Below the pieces are notes generated by a model. It was not told the DNA's origin. It was given only the letters and a program-made list of their open reading frames with translations, and did no database searches. A program made the position numbers and the translations under genes. A DNA stretch of 64,000 bases from Asaia bogorensis (GTDB lineage: Bacteria > Pseudomonadota > Alphaproteobacteria > CACIAM-22H2), in NCBI GenBank assembly GCA_945901855.1, contig CAMDLT010000006.1, positions 48,706-112,705 of the forward strand, in the 5' to 3' direction. This document shows positions 9,596 through 18,749 of the stretch, piece after piece; positions within the stretch are counted from its first letter, which is position 1, and every line of letters starts with the position of its first letter.

Positions 9596-10711
9596 CTAGC
9601 GGGCACGCGACGCGTCGCAACTCTCCGCCGCTTCCTGCACGCTTGGGGCCTGCGCAAACATCGGCGTCGCCTGGCCGCGCGATGCAGCGAAGAGTTGGCC
9701 GATCGCGTCGCCATCGGCCCCGCGCGGCAGGTCGATGCGGCGCGGTTTTTCGATCACGCGACCGTCCGCGCCGATGCGCATCTCGATTCCCCACCAGCCT
9801 TGCACGGTCGCTCCCGGCACGCCGTAGCGCCGGTCGGTCAAGCGAACGACGGTCGATCCGTCGGCGGCCGCGGCGATCGACGGCCAAACTTCGCCCATCG
9901 CGAACCAGGCGAACAGCTTGCCTTCGTCGGTGCCAAGCGCCGTGCCGATGGCGATGTGTTCGGGTTTGCCAAAGCAGATCCAGGCGATGGCGCCCGGTTG
10001 GTCGGCCGTGGCGAACCCCACGCGCGCGCCTTGCGCATCGTCCACGACTATTCGCCGCAGCCAGGGCTGGAAGATGGTCGTGTAGACGCGCACGTCGGCG
10101 GCCGCAACGCCCTCCGTCACCAGCTGCGCGCGTGCGCGCGCCTCGACTTTCTGGTTGTTCGACAGACCGTAGAACAGATAGACGCAGCTTGCGAACAGGC
10201 CCGCCGCGACAAGAACGAACGACAGCGCCGCTCGCGGCCGGATCAGCGCCGCAATCAGTGCGGCCAGCAGCGGCAACGTGTAGCCGGGATCGATGATGCC
10301 AAGCCCGCCGACGGCAAAGCGCGTGGTGTCGAACGGCGCCAGCAACTGCGTGCCGTAGATCGTGAAAAAATCGAGCAGCGGATGGGTCGTGAGGCTAAAC
10401 AAGAACAGGGCGATCCACGCCGGAAGCGCATCGTGGCTGCCGGTCGGCTCGAAGGGTCTGGCGCGCGCATGGATGCGCCAGACGATCCAGCCCAACAGCG
10501 GCCCCATGACCGCGCCGAAGAACAGCCCGTGCGTGAGGCCGCGATGGTGGCGCCATTCGCTCCAGCCATCCGACAGCATCAAGGCGACATTGTCGAGATC
10601 GGGAATGGTGCCGGCCAATGCGCCAAAACCGATCGCCGTGCGTCCGAATTTCCGTCCAGCCGCAAGGTAACCGACGGCCGCGCCCAAGGCGGCTTGAGAA
10701 AACGAATCCAA
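9596..10711 (-). CDS. YdjM/DUF457-family inner-membrane protein, metal-dependent hydrolase type
   Basis: A 371-residue protein of the family annotated as membrane-bound metal-dependent hydrolase (DUF457). The N-terminal half has 4-5 hydrophobic segments with conserved polar motifs: TIPDLDNVAL, HHRGLTHGLFF and TTHPLLDFFTIYGTQ. The C-terminal ~170 residues are soluble. The start is TTG at 10711: the family usually begins MDSxTQAxLGAAVG, here MDSFSQAALGAAVG, and GAGGAG lies six bases upstream. It is divergent from the ATP-grasp operon across 163 bp. Substrate unknown. Confidence 0.86.
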   Translation of the reverse strand: MDSFSQAALGAAVGYLAAGRKFGRTAIGFGALAGTIPDLDNVALMLSDGWSEWRHHRGLTHGLFFGAVMGPLLGWIVWRIHARARPFEPTGSHDALPAWIALFLFSLTTHPLLDFFTIYGTQLLAPFDTTRFAVGGLGIIDPGYTLPLLAALIAALIRPRAALSFVLVAAGLFASCVYLFYGLSNNQKVEARARAQLVTEGVAAADVRVYTTIFQPWLRRIVVDDAQGARVGFATADQPGAIAWICFGKPEHIAIGTALGTDEGKLFAWFAMGEVWPSIAAAADGSTVVRLTDRRYGVPGATVQGWWGIEMRIGADGRVIEKPRRIDLPRGADGDAIGQLFAASRGQATPMFAQAPSVQEAAESCDASRAR

Positions 10712-10874
10712 GACGGCTCCTCACCGAAGTTCGACAAGCAAATGACGCTAACGCAAATGGACTTTTTTTCAAGCGCGCTCATGCGCGCGGTTGCCAAATC
10801 GCGGACAAGTTGCCAGAGTCTGGCCTGAAGTTTGCTTGCCTCGGGGGCCTCGTTTCGCAGTGGGAGAGATACGC

Positions 10875-12302
10875 ATGCCGGCACCAGCCGCATTCGACGA
10901 AATGAAGGCCGAAAACGGCGCCGTGCGCGCCGCCTATGAAGGATTGTCGAGCTGGCTCGAACGCATGCCAGCGAGCCAAACCGATGCCAAACGGCGCGAG
11001 GCAGATCTGCTGTTTCGGCGCCTCGGCATCACGTTTGCGGTCTATGGCGAAGGCGGCGACCCCGAGCGCTTGATCCCCTTCGATCTGATCCCGCGTGTAA
11101 TCACGGGATCCGAGTGGCAAGCGTTGTCCGAAGGGCTCGTGCAGCGCGTCAAGGCGCTGAACGCATTTTTGTACGATGTCTATCACGGCATGGACATCGT
11201 GCGGGCCGGCAAAATCCCCAAGGAGCTCGTGCTCGGCAATTCGCAGTATCGCCCCGAAATGGTCGGTGTGGAACTGCCGGGCAAGGTCTATACGCACATT
11301 GCGGGTATCGACGTGGTGCGCGTTTCGGAGAACCAGTTCTACGTGCTGGAGGACAATGTGCGCACGCCGTCGGGCGTGTCGTACATGCTGGAAAACCGCG
11401 AAGCGATGATGCGGCTGTTCCCGGAGCTGTTCGGCCACAACCGCGTGCAGTCCGTGGGCCACTATCCCGACGAACTGCTCAAATCGCTGCGCTCGCTGCC
11501 GCCGAAGAACTGCCCGAACAAGGACGAGCCGACCGTCGTCGTGATGACGCCGGGCGCCTACAACTCGGCCTATTTCGAGCATGTTTTTCTGGCCGAGCAG
11601 ATGGGCGTCGAACTCGTCGAAGGCCAGGACATGTTCGTCGACGACGATGTGGTCTATATGCGCACGGTCGCGGGTCCCAAGCGTATCGATACCATCTACC
11701 GGCGCCTCGACGACGCGTTCATCGACCCTGCCGCCTTCAACCCTAAGAGCGTCTTGGGCGTGCGCGGGCTGTTCGAGGCGTACCGCAAGGGCAACGTGAA
11801 CCTTGCCAATGCGGTGGGTACCGGCGTTGCCGACGACAAGTCGGTCTATACCTACGTGCCCGAGATGGTGCGCTTCTATCTGGGCGAAGAGCCGAAGCTT
11901 GCCAACGTGCCGACCTACACCTTGCGCAACCCGGACGATCTCAAATACACGCTCGAGCATCTGGGCGAATTGGTCGTCAAGGAAGTGCATGGCTCGGGCG
12001 GCTACGGCATGCTGGTGGGCCCCAAATCGACCAAGGCTGAGATCGAGGAATTCCGCCTGCGGATACTGGCCGATCCCGGCAACTATATCGCCCAGCCCAC
12101 GCTGGCGCTGTCGACCTGCCCGACCTTCGTCGACCAGGGCGTCGCACCGCGCCATGTCGATCTGCGGCCCTATTTGCTGGTAGGCACGGACGTGAAACTC
12201 GTTCCCGGCGGCCTCACGCGCGTGGCGCTGCGCGAAGGTTCGCTCGTAGTCAACTCCTCGCAAGGCGGGGGCACCAAAGATACGTGGGTGCTGGAGGAAT
12301 GA
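10875..12302 (+). CDS. Circularly permuted ATP-grasp protein (DUF404/DUF407 type)
   Basis: A 475-residue protein of the circularly permuted ATP-grasp type 2 family, predicted to form peptide-like bonds. Recognisable segments are LGITFAVYGEGGDPERLIPF, ENQFYVLEDNVRTPSGVSY (middle) and VKEVHGSGGYGMLVGPKS (ATP binding). GGGAGAG precedes ATG 10875. The stop overlaps the alpha-E gene start by four bases (ATGA). With the next two genes it forms the operon known to accompany Anbu proteases; a possible role in making a small peptide that Anbu processes is a literature-level hypothesis. The transglutaminase often present in such operons is not found here. Confidence 0.92.
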   Translation: MPAPAAFDEMKAENGAVRAAYEGLSSWLERMPASQTDAKRREADLLFRRLGITFAVYGEGGDPERLIPFDLIPRVITGSEWQALSEGLVQRVKALNAFLYDVYHGMDIVRAGKIPKELVLGNSQYRPEMVGVELPGKVYTHIAGIDVVRVSENQFYVLEDNVRTPSGVSYMLENREAMMRLFPELFGHNRVQSVGHYPDELLKSLRSLPPKNCPNKDEPTVVVMTPGAYNSAYFEHVFLAEQMGVELVEGQDMFVDDDVVYMRTVAGPKRIDTIYRRLDDAFIDPAAFNPKSVLGVRGLFEAYRKGNVNLANAVGTGVADDKSVYTYVPEMVRFYLGEEPKLANVPTYTLRNPDDLKYTLEHLGELVVKEVHGSGGYGMLVGPKSTKAEIEEFRLRILADPGNYIAQPTLALSTCPTFVDQGVAPRHVDLRPYLLVGTDVKLVPGGLTRVALREGSLVVNSSQGGGTKDTWVLEE

Positions 12303-13252
12303 CGATGCTGTCGCGTGCCGCAGACTCGCTCTACTGGATGTCGCGCTACATGGAGCGCGCCGAAAACATGGCGCGTCTGCTCGACGTGTCGTACCGCATG
12401 TCGCTGACCGCGACCGACGCGTTCTCCCAATACACGCAATGGGAACCCGCTTTGGTGGTGGCGGGCTGCGAAACGCCGTTCCGCCAGACCGGCAAGAAGG
12501 CCGATGCGCGCAACGTCATCGAGTTCCTGGCCCTCGACGCCAACAACCCGTCCTCGATTCGCGCGGCTTTGTGGTCGGCACGCGAAAATGCGCGCGCCAT
12601 GCGAACCCAGATTACGACCGAAATGTGGGAGGCGCTCAATTCGACATGGCTCGAGATGCGCGCCCTCGACTATGCGCGCATCGAAGCGATGGGCCTGCGC
12701 GTGTTTTTCGACTGGGTCAAGGAGCGCAGCCATCTGTTCCGCGGCGTCGGTTACGGCACGATGACGCGCGATGCCGCCTACCATTTCGTGCGCGTCGGCA
12801 CGTTCCTCGAACGCGCCGACGCGACTGCGCGCCTGCTCGACGTCAAATACCACGTGCTGCTGCCGTCCACGCGCGACGTGGGCGGCGCTGTCGACTACTA
12901 CCAATGGGGCGCGCTGCTGCGCTCGGTTTCGGCGTTCCAGGCCTATCGGCGGCTCTACCGCGACGCGATCGTGCCGCGGCGCGTCGCCGAACTTCTGGTG
13001 CTGCGCGAGGACATGCCGCGCTCGCTGCGCTCGTGCTTTCGCGAACTTACGCGCCTGCTCGACGATCTGCGCGAGATGTTCGGGCGCGACTACGTGTCGG
13101 CGCGGCTAGCCGATCAGATGTACAATCGCCTGCGGTTCGAGACGATCGACAATGTCAACAAGCAGGGTCTGCACGAATTCCTGACCGAAGTCGTGGAGAG
13201 CAACGCCGAGATCGGCAAGGCGATCGCCGCAGATTTCGGACTGGATTTCTAG
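12299..13252 (+). CDS. Alpha-E domain protein (DUF403)
   Basis: A 317-residue, mostly helical protein of the alpha-E family. It starts MTMLSRAADSLYWMSRYMERAENMARLLD, which is the family N-terminus (cited here as separate parts: LSRAADSLYWMSRY and MERAENMARLLD). It always co-occurs with the preceding ATP-grasp family. ATG 12299 overlaps the upstream stop; ATG 12305 two codons later is an alternative. Activity unknown, but an accessory role to the ATP-grasp ligase is the usual inference. Confidence 0.9.
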   Translation: MTMLSRAADSLYWMSRYMERAENMARLLDVSYRMSLTATDAFSQYTQWEPALVVAGCETPFRQTGKKADARNVIEFLALDANNPSSIRAALWSARENARAMRTQITTEMWEALNSTWLEMRALDYARIEAMGLRVFFDWVKERSHLFRGVGYGTMTRDAAYHFVRVGTFLERADATARLLDVKYHVLLPSTRDVGGAVDYYQWGALLRSVSAFQAYRRLYRDAIVPRRVAELLVLREDMPRSLRSCFRELTRLLDDLREMFGRDYVSARLADQMYNRLRFETIDNVNKQGLHEFLTEVVESNAEIGKAIAADFGLDF

Positions 13253-13303
13253 GCGTTCAATTTTCAGACGCGCAAAAAGCGCGCATTCGGGAGCGAAATT
13301 CCA

Positions 13304-14035
13304 ATGACTTACGGCGTAGGGCTGCTGCTCGAGGACGGTCTCGTCCTCTGTTCGGATTCGCGCACCCATGCGGGCGTGGACCATGTCGCGGTCTTCAACA
13401 AGATGCATGTCTGGGAAAACGTCGGCGAGCGCTGCATGGTGCTGCTCACGGCAGGCAACCTTGCTGTGTCGCAGTCGGTCGTCAATCTGCTGACCGAGGG
13501 CATGGGCAAGGAGCGCCAGGAAACGCTCGCCAACGTGCCCTCGATGTTCGAGGCTGCGCGCCTGGTGGGCCGGGCCGTACGCGAGATCCACGATCTGGAC
13601 GCTGCCCGTCTCAAGGAACAGGGTGCGGAGTTTTCGATCTCCCTCATTCTGGGGGGGCAGATCAAGGGGCGGCGGTTGCGGCTGTTCCAGATCTACTCGG
13701 CGGGCAACTTCATCGAAGCCTCCGCCGAAACGCCCTATTTCCAGATCGGGGAAACCAAGTACGGCAAGCCCATCCTGGACCGCGTGGTCATGGGCAAGAC
13801 CACGCTCAACGAAGCGGCCAAATGCGCGCTGATCTCGATGGATTCGACCTTGCGCTCGAACGTGTCCGTCGGTCTCCCGGTCGACATCGCGATCCAGCGC
13901 CGCGACGAATGCCGCATCGCCGTGCGTCGCCGTCTCGATGAAAAGGACGTCTATCTGTCCGACATTCGCCGCCGCTGGTCCGAAGGGCTGCGCTCGGTCT
14001 TCCAAACCGTCCCCGATCCGGACTGGAAAGTTTAG
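13304..14035 (+). CDS. Anbu-type proteasome-like peptidase (BPH family)
   Basis: A 243-residue bacterial ancestral-beta-subunit (Anbu) protein, related to HslV and the 20S proteasome. After Met removal Thr2 would be the N-terminal nucleophile (MTYGVGLLLEDGLVLCSDSRTHAG in parts: TYGVGLLL and LVLCSDSRTHAG). The GNLAVSQSVVNLL and SMDSTLRSNVSVG segments are family-typical. GGGAGCG lies upstream of ATG 13304. It is third in the ATP-grasp/alpha-E operon, 51 bp after alpha-E. Physiological substrate is unknown. Confidence 0.92.
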   Translation: MTYGVGLLLEDGLVLCSDSRTHAGVDHVAVFNKMHVWENVGERCMVLLTAGNLAVSQSVVNLLTEGMGKERQETLANVPSMFEAARLVGRAVREIHDLDAARLKEQGAEFSISLILGGQIKGRRLRLFQIYSAGNFIEASAETPYFQIGETKYGKPILDRVVMGKTTLNEAAKCALISMDSTLRSNVSVGLPVDIAIQRRDECRIAVRRRLDEKDVYLSDIRRRWSEGLRSVFQTVPDPDWKV

Positions 14036-14039
14036 GCGG

Positions 14040-14831
14040 GTGCTGACCGACTGGTTTTTCTACGCGCTGGCCATCCCGGCGTTTTTGATCGTCGGAATCT
14101 CGAAGGGTGGGTTCGGCGGCGGCATCGGCTCGATGGGCGTGCCGCTGATGGCGCTTGCGATCCCCGTTCCGCAGGCTGCGGCGATCATGCTGCCCTTGCT
14201 GGTGGCGATGGATGTGATCGGCCTGTGGAAGTATCGCAAACTCTACGCGCGTGGCCATATGGCGATCTTGCTGGTCGGGGCGGTGATCGGCACCGCGATC
14301 GGGCTTCTTACGTTCAAGCTGCTCGACGAGAACTGGACCCGCGTGATGATCGGGACCATCGCGGTCGTCTACACGCTCAAAGACTGGCTGTTCGCCTATT
14401 TCGGGCGCCCGGTTCAGGCCCAAGGCCCGAGCTGGCCCAAAGGCGTGTTCTGGTCGAGCTTGTCGGGCATCACAAGTTTCGTAGCCAATGCCGGCGGCCC
14501 GCCTTTGCAGGTCTATCTGCTGCCCTTGCGTCTCGACAAAACGACGTTCGTTGCGACCAACCTCGTCTATTTTTCGTGCGTCAACGCGATGAAACTGGGG
14601 CCGTTCGCGTTTCTGGGGCTGTTCAGCGCGGAGAATTTGGCGACCAGTCTGGTGCTGCTGCCGCTGGCGCCCATCGGCATGGCGATGGGCATCTGGCTGC
14701 ACAAGCGCATCCCCGAAAAACCCTTCTTTTTCTGGTGCAACGTGTTTCTTTTTGTCACCGGCGCCAAGCTGCTGTGGGATGGGGTCTCGGCGCTGCTCGC
14801 TTCCGGCGGTCTTCCCATGGAGATATTTTAG
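14040..14831 (+). CDS. TauE/SafE-family sulfite/anion permease
   Basis: A 263-residue membrane protein with two similar halves, each with a Gly-rich family motif: SKGGFGGGIGSMGVPLMA near residue 20 and TSFVANAGGPPLQVYLLP near 145. The family exports sulfite, sulfoacetate or similar anions. GTG 14040 is the only sensible start, four bases after the Anbu stop, so it is probably translated from the same mRNA as the Anbu operon. Upstream in-frame codons overlap Anbu and are not coding-like. Substrate is not determinable. Confidence 0.85.
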   Translation: MLTDWFFYALAIPAFLIVGISKGGFGGGIGSMGVPLMALAIPVPQAAAIMLPLLVAMDVIGLWKYRKLYARGHMAILLVGAVIGTAIGLLTFKLLDENWTRVMIGTIAVVYTLKDWLFAYFGRPVQAQGPSWPKGVFWSSLSGITSFVANAGGPPLQVYLLPLRLDKTTFVATNLVYFSCVNAMKLGPFAFLGLFSAENLATSLVLLPLAPIGMAMGIWLHKRIPEKPFFFWCNVFLFVTGAKLLWDGVSALLASGGLPMEIF

Positions 14832-14870
14832 GTCTAAAGTATCTCCGTCTTGGACAGGAGGGATCGGGCC

Positions 14871-17105
14871 ATGAAGATCGTCAGCATCGGCGGCGGACCG
14901 GCGGGGTTGTATTTTTCGATCCTGGCCAAAAAGGCCGATCCCGCGCGCGATATTTTGGTGGTGGAGCGCAACCGCCCGGACGACACGTTCGGCTTCGGCG
15001 TGGTGTTTTCGGACGAAACGCTTGGAAACTTCGCTGACGCGGATCCCGAGAGCTATGCCGAGATCACGCGCAACTTCGCGCATTGGACCGACATCGACAT
15101 CCATTTCGGCGGCGAGACCGTGACCTCCGCGGGGCACGGGTTTTCGGGCCTCGCGCGCGTAAAACTGCTGCAGATCCTGCAACGCCGCGCCTCGGAACTC
15201 GGCGTGCGCCTGCAGTTCGAAACCGAAGCGTCGGATCCGTCCGATTTTCCCGACGCTGATTTGATTCTTGCGGCCGACGGCGTCAATTCGGGTGTGCGCG
15301 CCAAATACGCCGACCGCGTGAAGCCGCATCTCGACTGGCGGCGCAACAAGTTCGTCTGGCTCGGCACCACGCGCCCGCACCCGGCCTTTACCTTCCATTT
15401 CAAGCAGCACGAAGCGGGCCTGTTCCGCGTGCATGCCTACCAGTACGACAAGACGAACTCGACGTTCATTGTCGAGTGCAGCGAGGAAGGCTGGAAACGC
15501 GCGGGGCTCGACAAAGCCAGCGAAGCCGAGACGATCGCGTTCTGCGAGAAGCTGTTTGCCGAGGAACTGGTCGGCCACAAGCTTGTCGCCAACCGGTCGA
15601 TCTGGCGCACGTTTCCGACCATACGCTGCGAAAACTGGTCCTTCGACAATGTCGTGCTGATGGGCGATGCCGTGCATACGGCGCATTTCTCCATCGGCTC
15701 GGGCACCAAGCTTGCGATGGAAGACGCGATCGCCTTGGCAAGCGCGGTCAATCGGCACAAAAAGGTGCCCGATGCCCTTGCCGCCTACCAGGCGGAACGC
15801 CGGCCGCAGGCCGACGCGATCCAGCGCGCGGCGCAGGTCAGCCTCGAATGGTTCGAAGAAACCGAGCGCTATGCCGGACGCCTGGCGCCGCTCGAATTCG
15901 CCATGTCGATGCTCACGCGCTCGATGCGCATCACGCACGCGAACTTGAAACTCCGCGACCCCGTGTTGGTCGCCAAGGTCGATGCCGCGTTTGCCGCGAA
16001 ATCGGGCGCGCCCGCGACGACGCCGCCGATGTTCACGCCCTTCAAGCTGCGCGGACTGACGCTCGCCAACCGTATTGTCGTGTCGCCCATGTGCCAGTAT
16101 TCGGCCGAAGACGGGCTCGCCGACGATTGGCACCTTGTGCATTTGGGCAGCCGCGCGCTGGGCGGAGCGGGGCTCGTGATGACCGAGATGACCGATGTGA
16201 GCGCTGCGGGCCGCATCACGCCGGGCTGTGCCGGGCTCTACACGGCCGCGCATGCGGTTGCATGGAAGCGCGTGAGCGATTTTGTGCACGCAAACTCGGC
16301 CGCAAAGATCGGCGTGCAACTTGCGCATGCGGGCCGCAAAGGCTCGACGCGCAAGGCGTGGGAGGGTTTGGACAAGCCGCTGCCGAGCGGCAATTGGCCG
16401 TTGTTGTCGGCATCGGCGATTCCCTACAAAAAAGACAGCCAAACGCCCAAGGCGATGGATCGCGCCGACATGGATGCGGTCAAAGCCGATTTTGTTCGCG
16501 CGACGGAACTGGCGCTCGAGGCGGGGTTCGATCTGCTCGAAGTGCATATGGCGCACGGTTATCTGCTTGCAAGTTTCCTGTCGCCGCTGACCAACGCGCG
16601 CACCGACGAATATGGCGGCGATCTGGACAAGCGCATGCGCTTTCCGCTGGAAGTGCTTAGTGCCGTGCGCGCGACGTGGCCCGACGCACGGCCGATTTCA
16701 GTGCGCATTTCGGCGGTCGACTGGAAAGAGGGCGGCAACACGCCGCAAGATGCGGTCGAAATTGCCAAGCGCTTGAAGGCGCACGGCGCCGACATTATCG
16801 ACGTGTCGGCCGGTCAGACGGTCGACGACGACAAACCCGTCTATGGCCGTCTGTTTCAAACGCCTTTCTCGGATCGCATCCGCTTCGAGGCCGATGTGCC
16901 GACCATGACGGTCGGCAACATCTCCTCGTGGGCGGATTGCAACACGATCCTTGCGGCTGGGCGCGCGGATCTGTGCGTGCTGGCGCGCGCCCATCTGTAC
17001 GACCCGTACTGGACGCGCCATGCGGCCTACGAACAGGGCTACAATATGCCCTGGCCGCCCCAATACGGCTCCGCGCGGAGCTTTACGCCGCGCGAGAGCC
17101 GTTAG
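14871..17105 (+). CDS. Bifunctional FAD monooxygenase / OYE-like reductase (salicylyl-CoA 5-hydroxylase / 2-aminobenzoyl-CoA monooxygenase-reductase type)
   Basis: A 744-residue two-domain flavoprotein. Residues 1-370 are a PHBH-type FAD monooxygenase, with the dinucleotide motif IGGGPAGLY at residues 6-14 and a DG motif [16 protein letters not shown]. From about residue 388 ([19 protein letters not shown]) it is an Old Yellow Enzyme-type FMN barrel, with HAGRKGSTR and [12 protein letters not shown]. This layout is that of aryl-CoA enzymes acting on salicylyl-CoA or anthraniloyl-CoA. AGGAGGG is well spaced before ATG 14871. No aryl-CoA ligase or ring-cleavage genes flank it, so the substrate is open. 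Confidence 0.9.
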   Translation: MKIVSIGGGPAGLYFSILAKKADPARDILVVERNRPDDTFGFGVVFSDETLGNFADADPESYAEITRNFAHWTDIDIHFGGETVTSAGHGFSGLARVKLLQILQRRASELGVRLQFETEASDPSDFPDADLILAADGVNSGVRAKYADRVKPHLDWRRNKFVWLGTTRPHPAFTFHFKQHEAGLFRVHAYQYDKTNSTFIVECSEEGWKRAGLDKASEAETIAFCEKLFAEELVGHKLVANRSIWRTFPTIRCENWSFDNVVLMGDAVHTAHFSIGSGTKLAMEDAIALASAVNRHKKVPDALAAYQAERRPQADAIQRAAQVSLEWFEETERYAGRLAPLEFAMSMLTRSMRITHANLKLRDPVLVAKVDAAFAAKSGAPATTPPMFTPFKLRGLTLANRIVVSPMCQYSAEDGLADDWHLVHLGSRALGGAGLVMTEMTDVSAAGRITPGCAGLYTAAHAVAWKRVSDFVHANSAAKIGVQLAHAGRKGSTRKAWEGLDKPLPSGNWPLLSASAIPYKKDSQTPKAMDRADMDAVKADFVRATELALEAGFDLLEVHMAHGYLLASFLSPLTNARTDEYGGDLDKRMRFPLEVLSAVRATWPDARPISVRISAVDWKEGGNTPQDAVEIAKRLKAHGADIIDVSAGQTVDDDKPVYGRLFQTPFSDRIRFEADVPTMTVGNISSWADCNTILAAGRADLCVLARAHLYDPYWTRHAAYEQGYNMPWPPQYGSARSFTPRESR

Positions 17106-17115
17106 GGCACGGTCC

Positions 17116-18471
17116 TTAGCGCGCGCCCAGCAATTCGGGCACCCGCAGCAGGATCACTTCGTTGTCGTCGGCTTTGTCGAGCGACCGGCCAGCCGAAAAC
17201 GGCAGGTTGTTGTCGTTGCCGACGACGATGTGCTCGCCGTCCACCACGTCGACGTTTTCGATCGTGAAGAACGGGAAGGTGAATTTGCCGTTGGCGCCGC
17301 CCTGGCGGGCAAGATTGCGCGGGTCGGCAATGTCCATCAGATCGATATGGCCGATCTTGCGCAGACTGCCGCCGGCGGCAACCCCTTCGAAGCTGACGGC
17401 GTAGACGCGCTTGAGGCGAGCCGGGGTGTTGAAGCAGGTGGGGGCTGGCTGGCCTTGCGGGCAGGCGCGCGCCGGATCGCCTTCGCCGTTGTCGCGCTCG
17501 ATGACCAACGCGCGATTGGCGTCGATCATGTTGAAGTCGCCGATGGCAAGGCCGTTCGCTTCCAGCACGTAGCGGAAGCTGCGCCCCGACCATTTGCCGG
17601 CCGCAACGTCGAACTCGATCACGCGCAGGAATTCGCGTCCGTCGATCATCTCGGGCTTGCCGTCGGCATAGACGGGGCCTTCGAGCATCGCGTAGAGGAA
17701 GCGACCGTCCGGCGATGCGGCCATGCCTTCGTAGCCCTTGGAGCGCGGCAGATTGAATTCGTATGCGCCGCCCGGCAGTCCCGGCGTGCGGTTCGCGGCA
17801 TTGTCGGGCGAGCGCACGGGCTTGCCGTCGAGCTCGGTTGCCCAGAAGCCCGTGACCTTGCCCTGGCGGTCGGTGCGCACAAGGTAGGGGCCGAATTCTT
17901 CGGCGAAGTAGAACGAATCGCCGATCGGCTGCATGGATTCCAGATCGAGATCGGCCCCGGTCAGATAGCGCTTGCCCGTGGCTTCGGTCGCGATGGGGAA
18001 CGGCAGCAGTTTGTCGGGATCGTGCAGAAAGACGGTTTCGAGGCGGTCGACCACCCCGGTATCAAAATTCGGGCGAATGCGATGGAACATCAGCATCGCG
18101 TCGGGCGAATTGACCTTGCTGCCAAAGCCATTGTCGGTCAGCGTCCAATAGGTGCCGTCGCCGATGCGCTTGATGCCCGAGAAACCCTGCACAGGCTGGC
18201 CCTGGAACGGGAAGGCGAGGCCTGTGGGGCGGCTGGCGGCGGGCGTGCCCGTCGTGCCCGGCACGCTCGCAAGTCGCTCGTTGCGCAGATTTCCGGGGCC
18301 GGCAAACTTGCCCGACGTCTTCAGCATATCGGGCGCGTCAGCGGGGGCTGCCACCGTCGTGTTGGCCGGCAAAAGCGCATGGCCTGCGAGCGTGGCCGGG
18401 AATCTCTGGTCGGCGAGGGCCGCGCCGGAGATCAGTGCGAGCAAAGAAACGGCGGCAAGGGTGTGGCGCAT
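17116..18471 (-). CDS. Exported esterase-like phytase-family protein
   Basis: A 451-residue protein with a cleavable signal peptide (MRHTLAAVSLLALISGAALA). The body belongs to the 'esterase-like activity of phytase' family, a beta-propeller-like fold seen in alkaline phosphatase-related and phytase-like proteins. Typical segments are FSGIKRIGDGTYWTLTDNGFG, LESMQPIGDSFYFAEEFGPY and GYEGMAASPDGRFLYAMLEG, near-family matches. ATG 18471 is chosen because the signal peptide begins there; upstream codons are not hydrophobic. It converges with the aryl-CoA oxygenase gene (10-bp gap). Periplasmic phosphoester hydrolysis is a family inference. Confidence 0.85.
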   Translation of the reverse strand: MRHTLAAVSLLALISGAALADQRFPATLAGHALLPANTTVAAPADAPDMLKTSGKFAGPGNLRNERLASVPGTTGTPAASRPTGLAFPFQGQPVQGFSGIKRIGDGTYWTLTDNGFGSKVNSPDAMLMFHRIRPNFDTGVVDRLETVFLHDPDKLLPFPIATEATGKRYLTGADLDLESMQPIGDSFYFAEEFGPYLVRTDRQGKVTGFWATELDGKPVRSPDNAANRTPGLPGGAYEFNLPRSKGYEGMAASPDGRFLYAMLEGPVYADGKPEMIDGREFLRVIEFDVAAGKWSGRSFRYVLEANGLAIGDFNMIDANRALVIERDNGEGDPARACPQGQPAPTCFNTPARLKRVYAVSFEGVAAGGSLRKIGHIDLMDIADPRNLARQGGANGKFTFPFFTIENVDVVDGEHIVVGNDNNLPFSAGRSLDKADDNEVILLRVPELLGAR

Positions 18472-18540
18472 GCAAATGGCTCCAGGTTCAGGTTGTCGAG
18501 ACATGGAGGCGTAGCGCTGCAAGACGGCAAATCGATGACG

Positions 18541-18741
18541 CTAAGATTGCGTTTCTGTGATCGTCGTCACGGCGCCCAGGCGCGGATAGCCTTGACGCCG
18601 GATGCGCTCCACGATCCGGCGTTTGACGCCGTCGCTGGCAGCTTTCCAGTCGCGAATTTCCGCCACGCTGCGCCCGCACCCGATGCACACGCGCGCGGCA
18701 TCGAGCTTGCACACATTCACGCACGGCGATTCGACGGACAT
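18541..18741 (-). CDS. DUF1289 small Cys-rich protein
   Basis: A 66-residue DUF1289 protein: MSVESPCVNVCKLDAARVC (C7, C11, C19), then IGCGRSVAEIRDW with C22. The four cysteines probably bind zinc or an Fe-S cluster. It is too short for many gene callers. It starts 8 bp after the preceding reductase gene stops and is on the same strand, so it is probably the third gene of the CoA-ligase/reductase unit. Function unknown. Confidence 0.85.
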   Translation of the reverse strand: MSVESPCVNVCKLDAARVCIGCGRSVAEIRDWKAASDGVKRRIVERIRRQGYPRLGAVTTITETQS

Positions 18742-18749
18742 GATGCGGG

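Noticed and set aside
10782..10797. Terminator between the YdjM-like gene and the ATP-grasp operon (GCGCGC-TCAT-GCGCGC)
   Set aside because: The T-run lies on the wrong side of the stem for the plus strand, and both genes start, rather than end, at this gap.
13806..16556. Very long antisense open frame over the TauE and aryl-CoA oxygenase genes
   Set aside because: It lies opposite genes with clear motifs, is Arg/His-rich and resembles no protein; long antisense frames are common at this G+C content.
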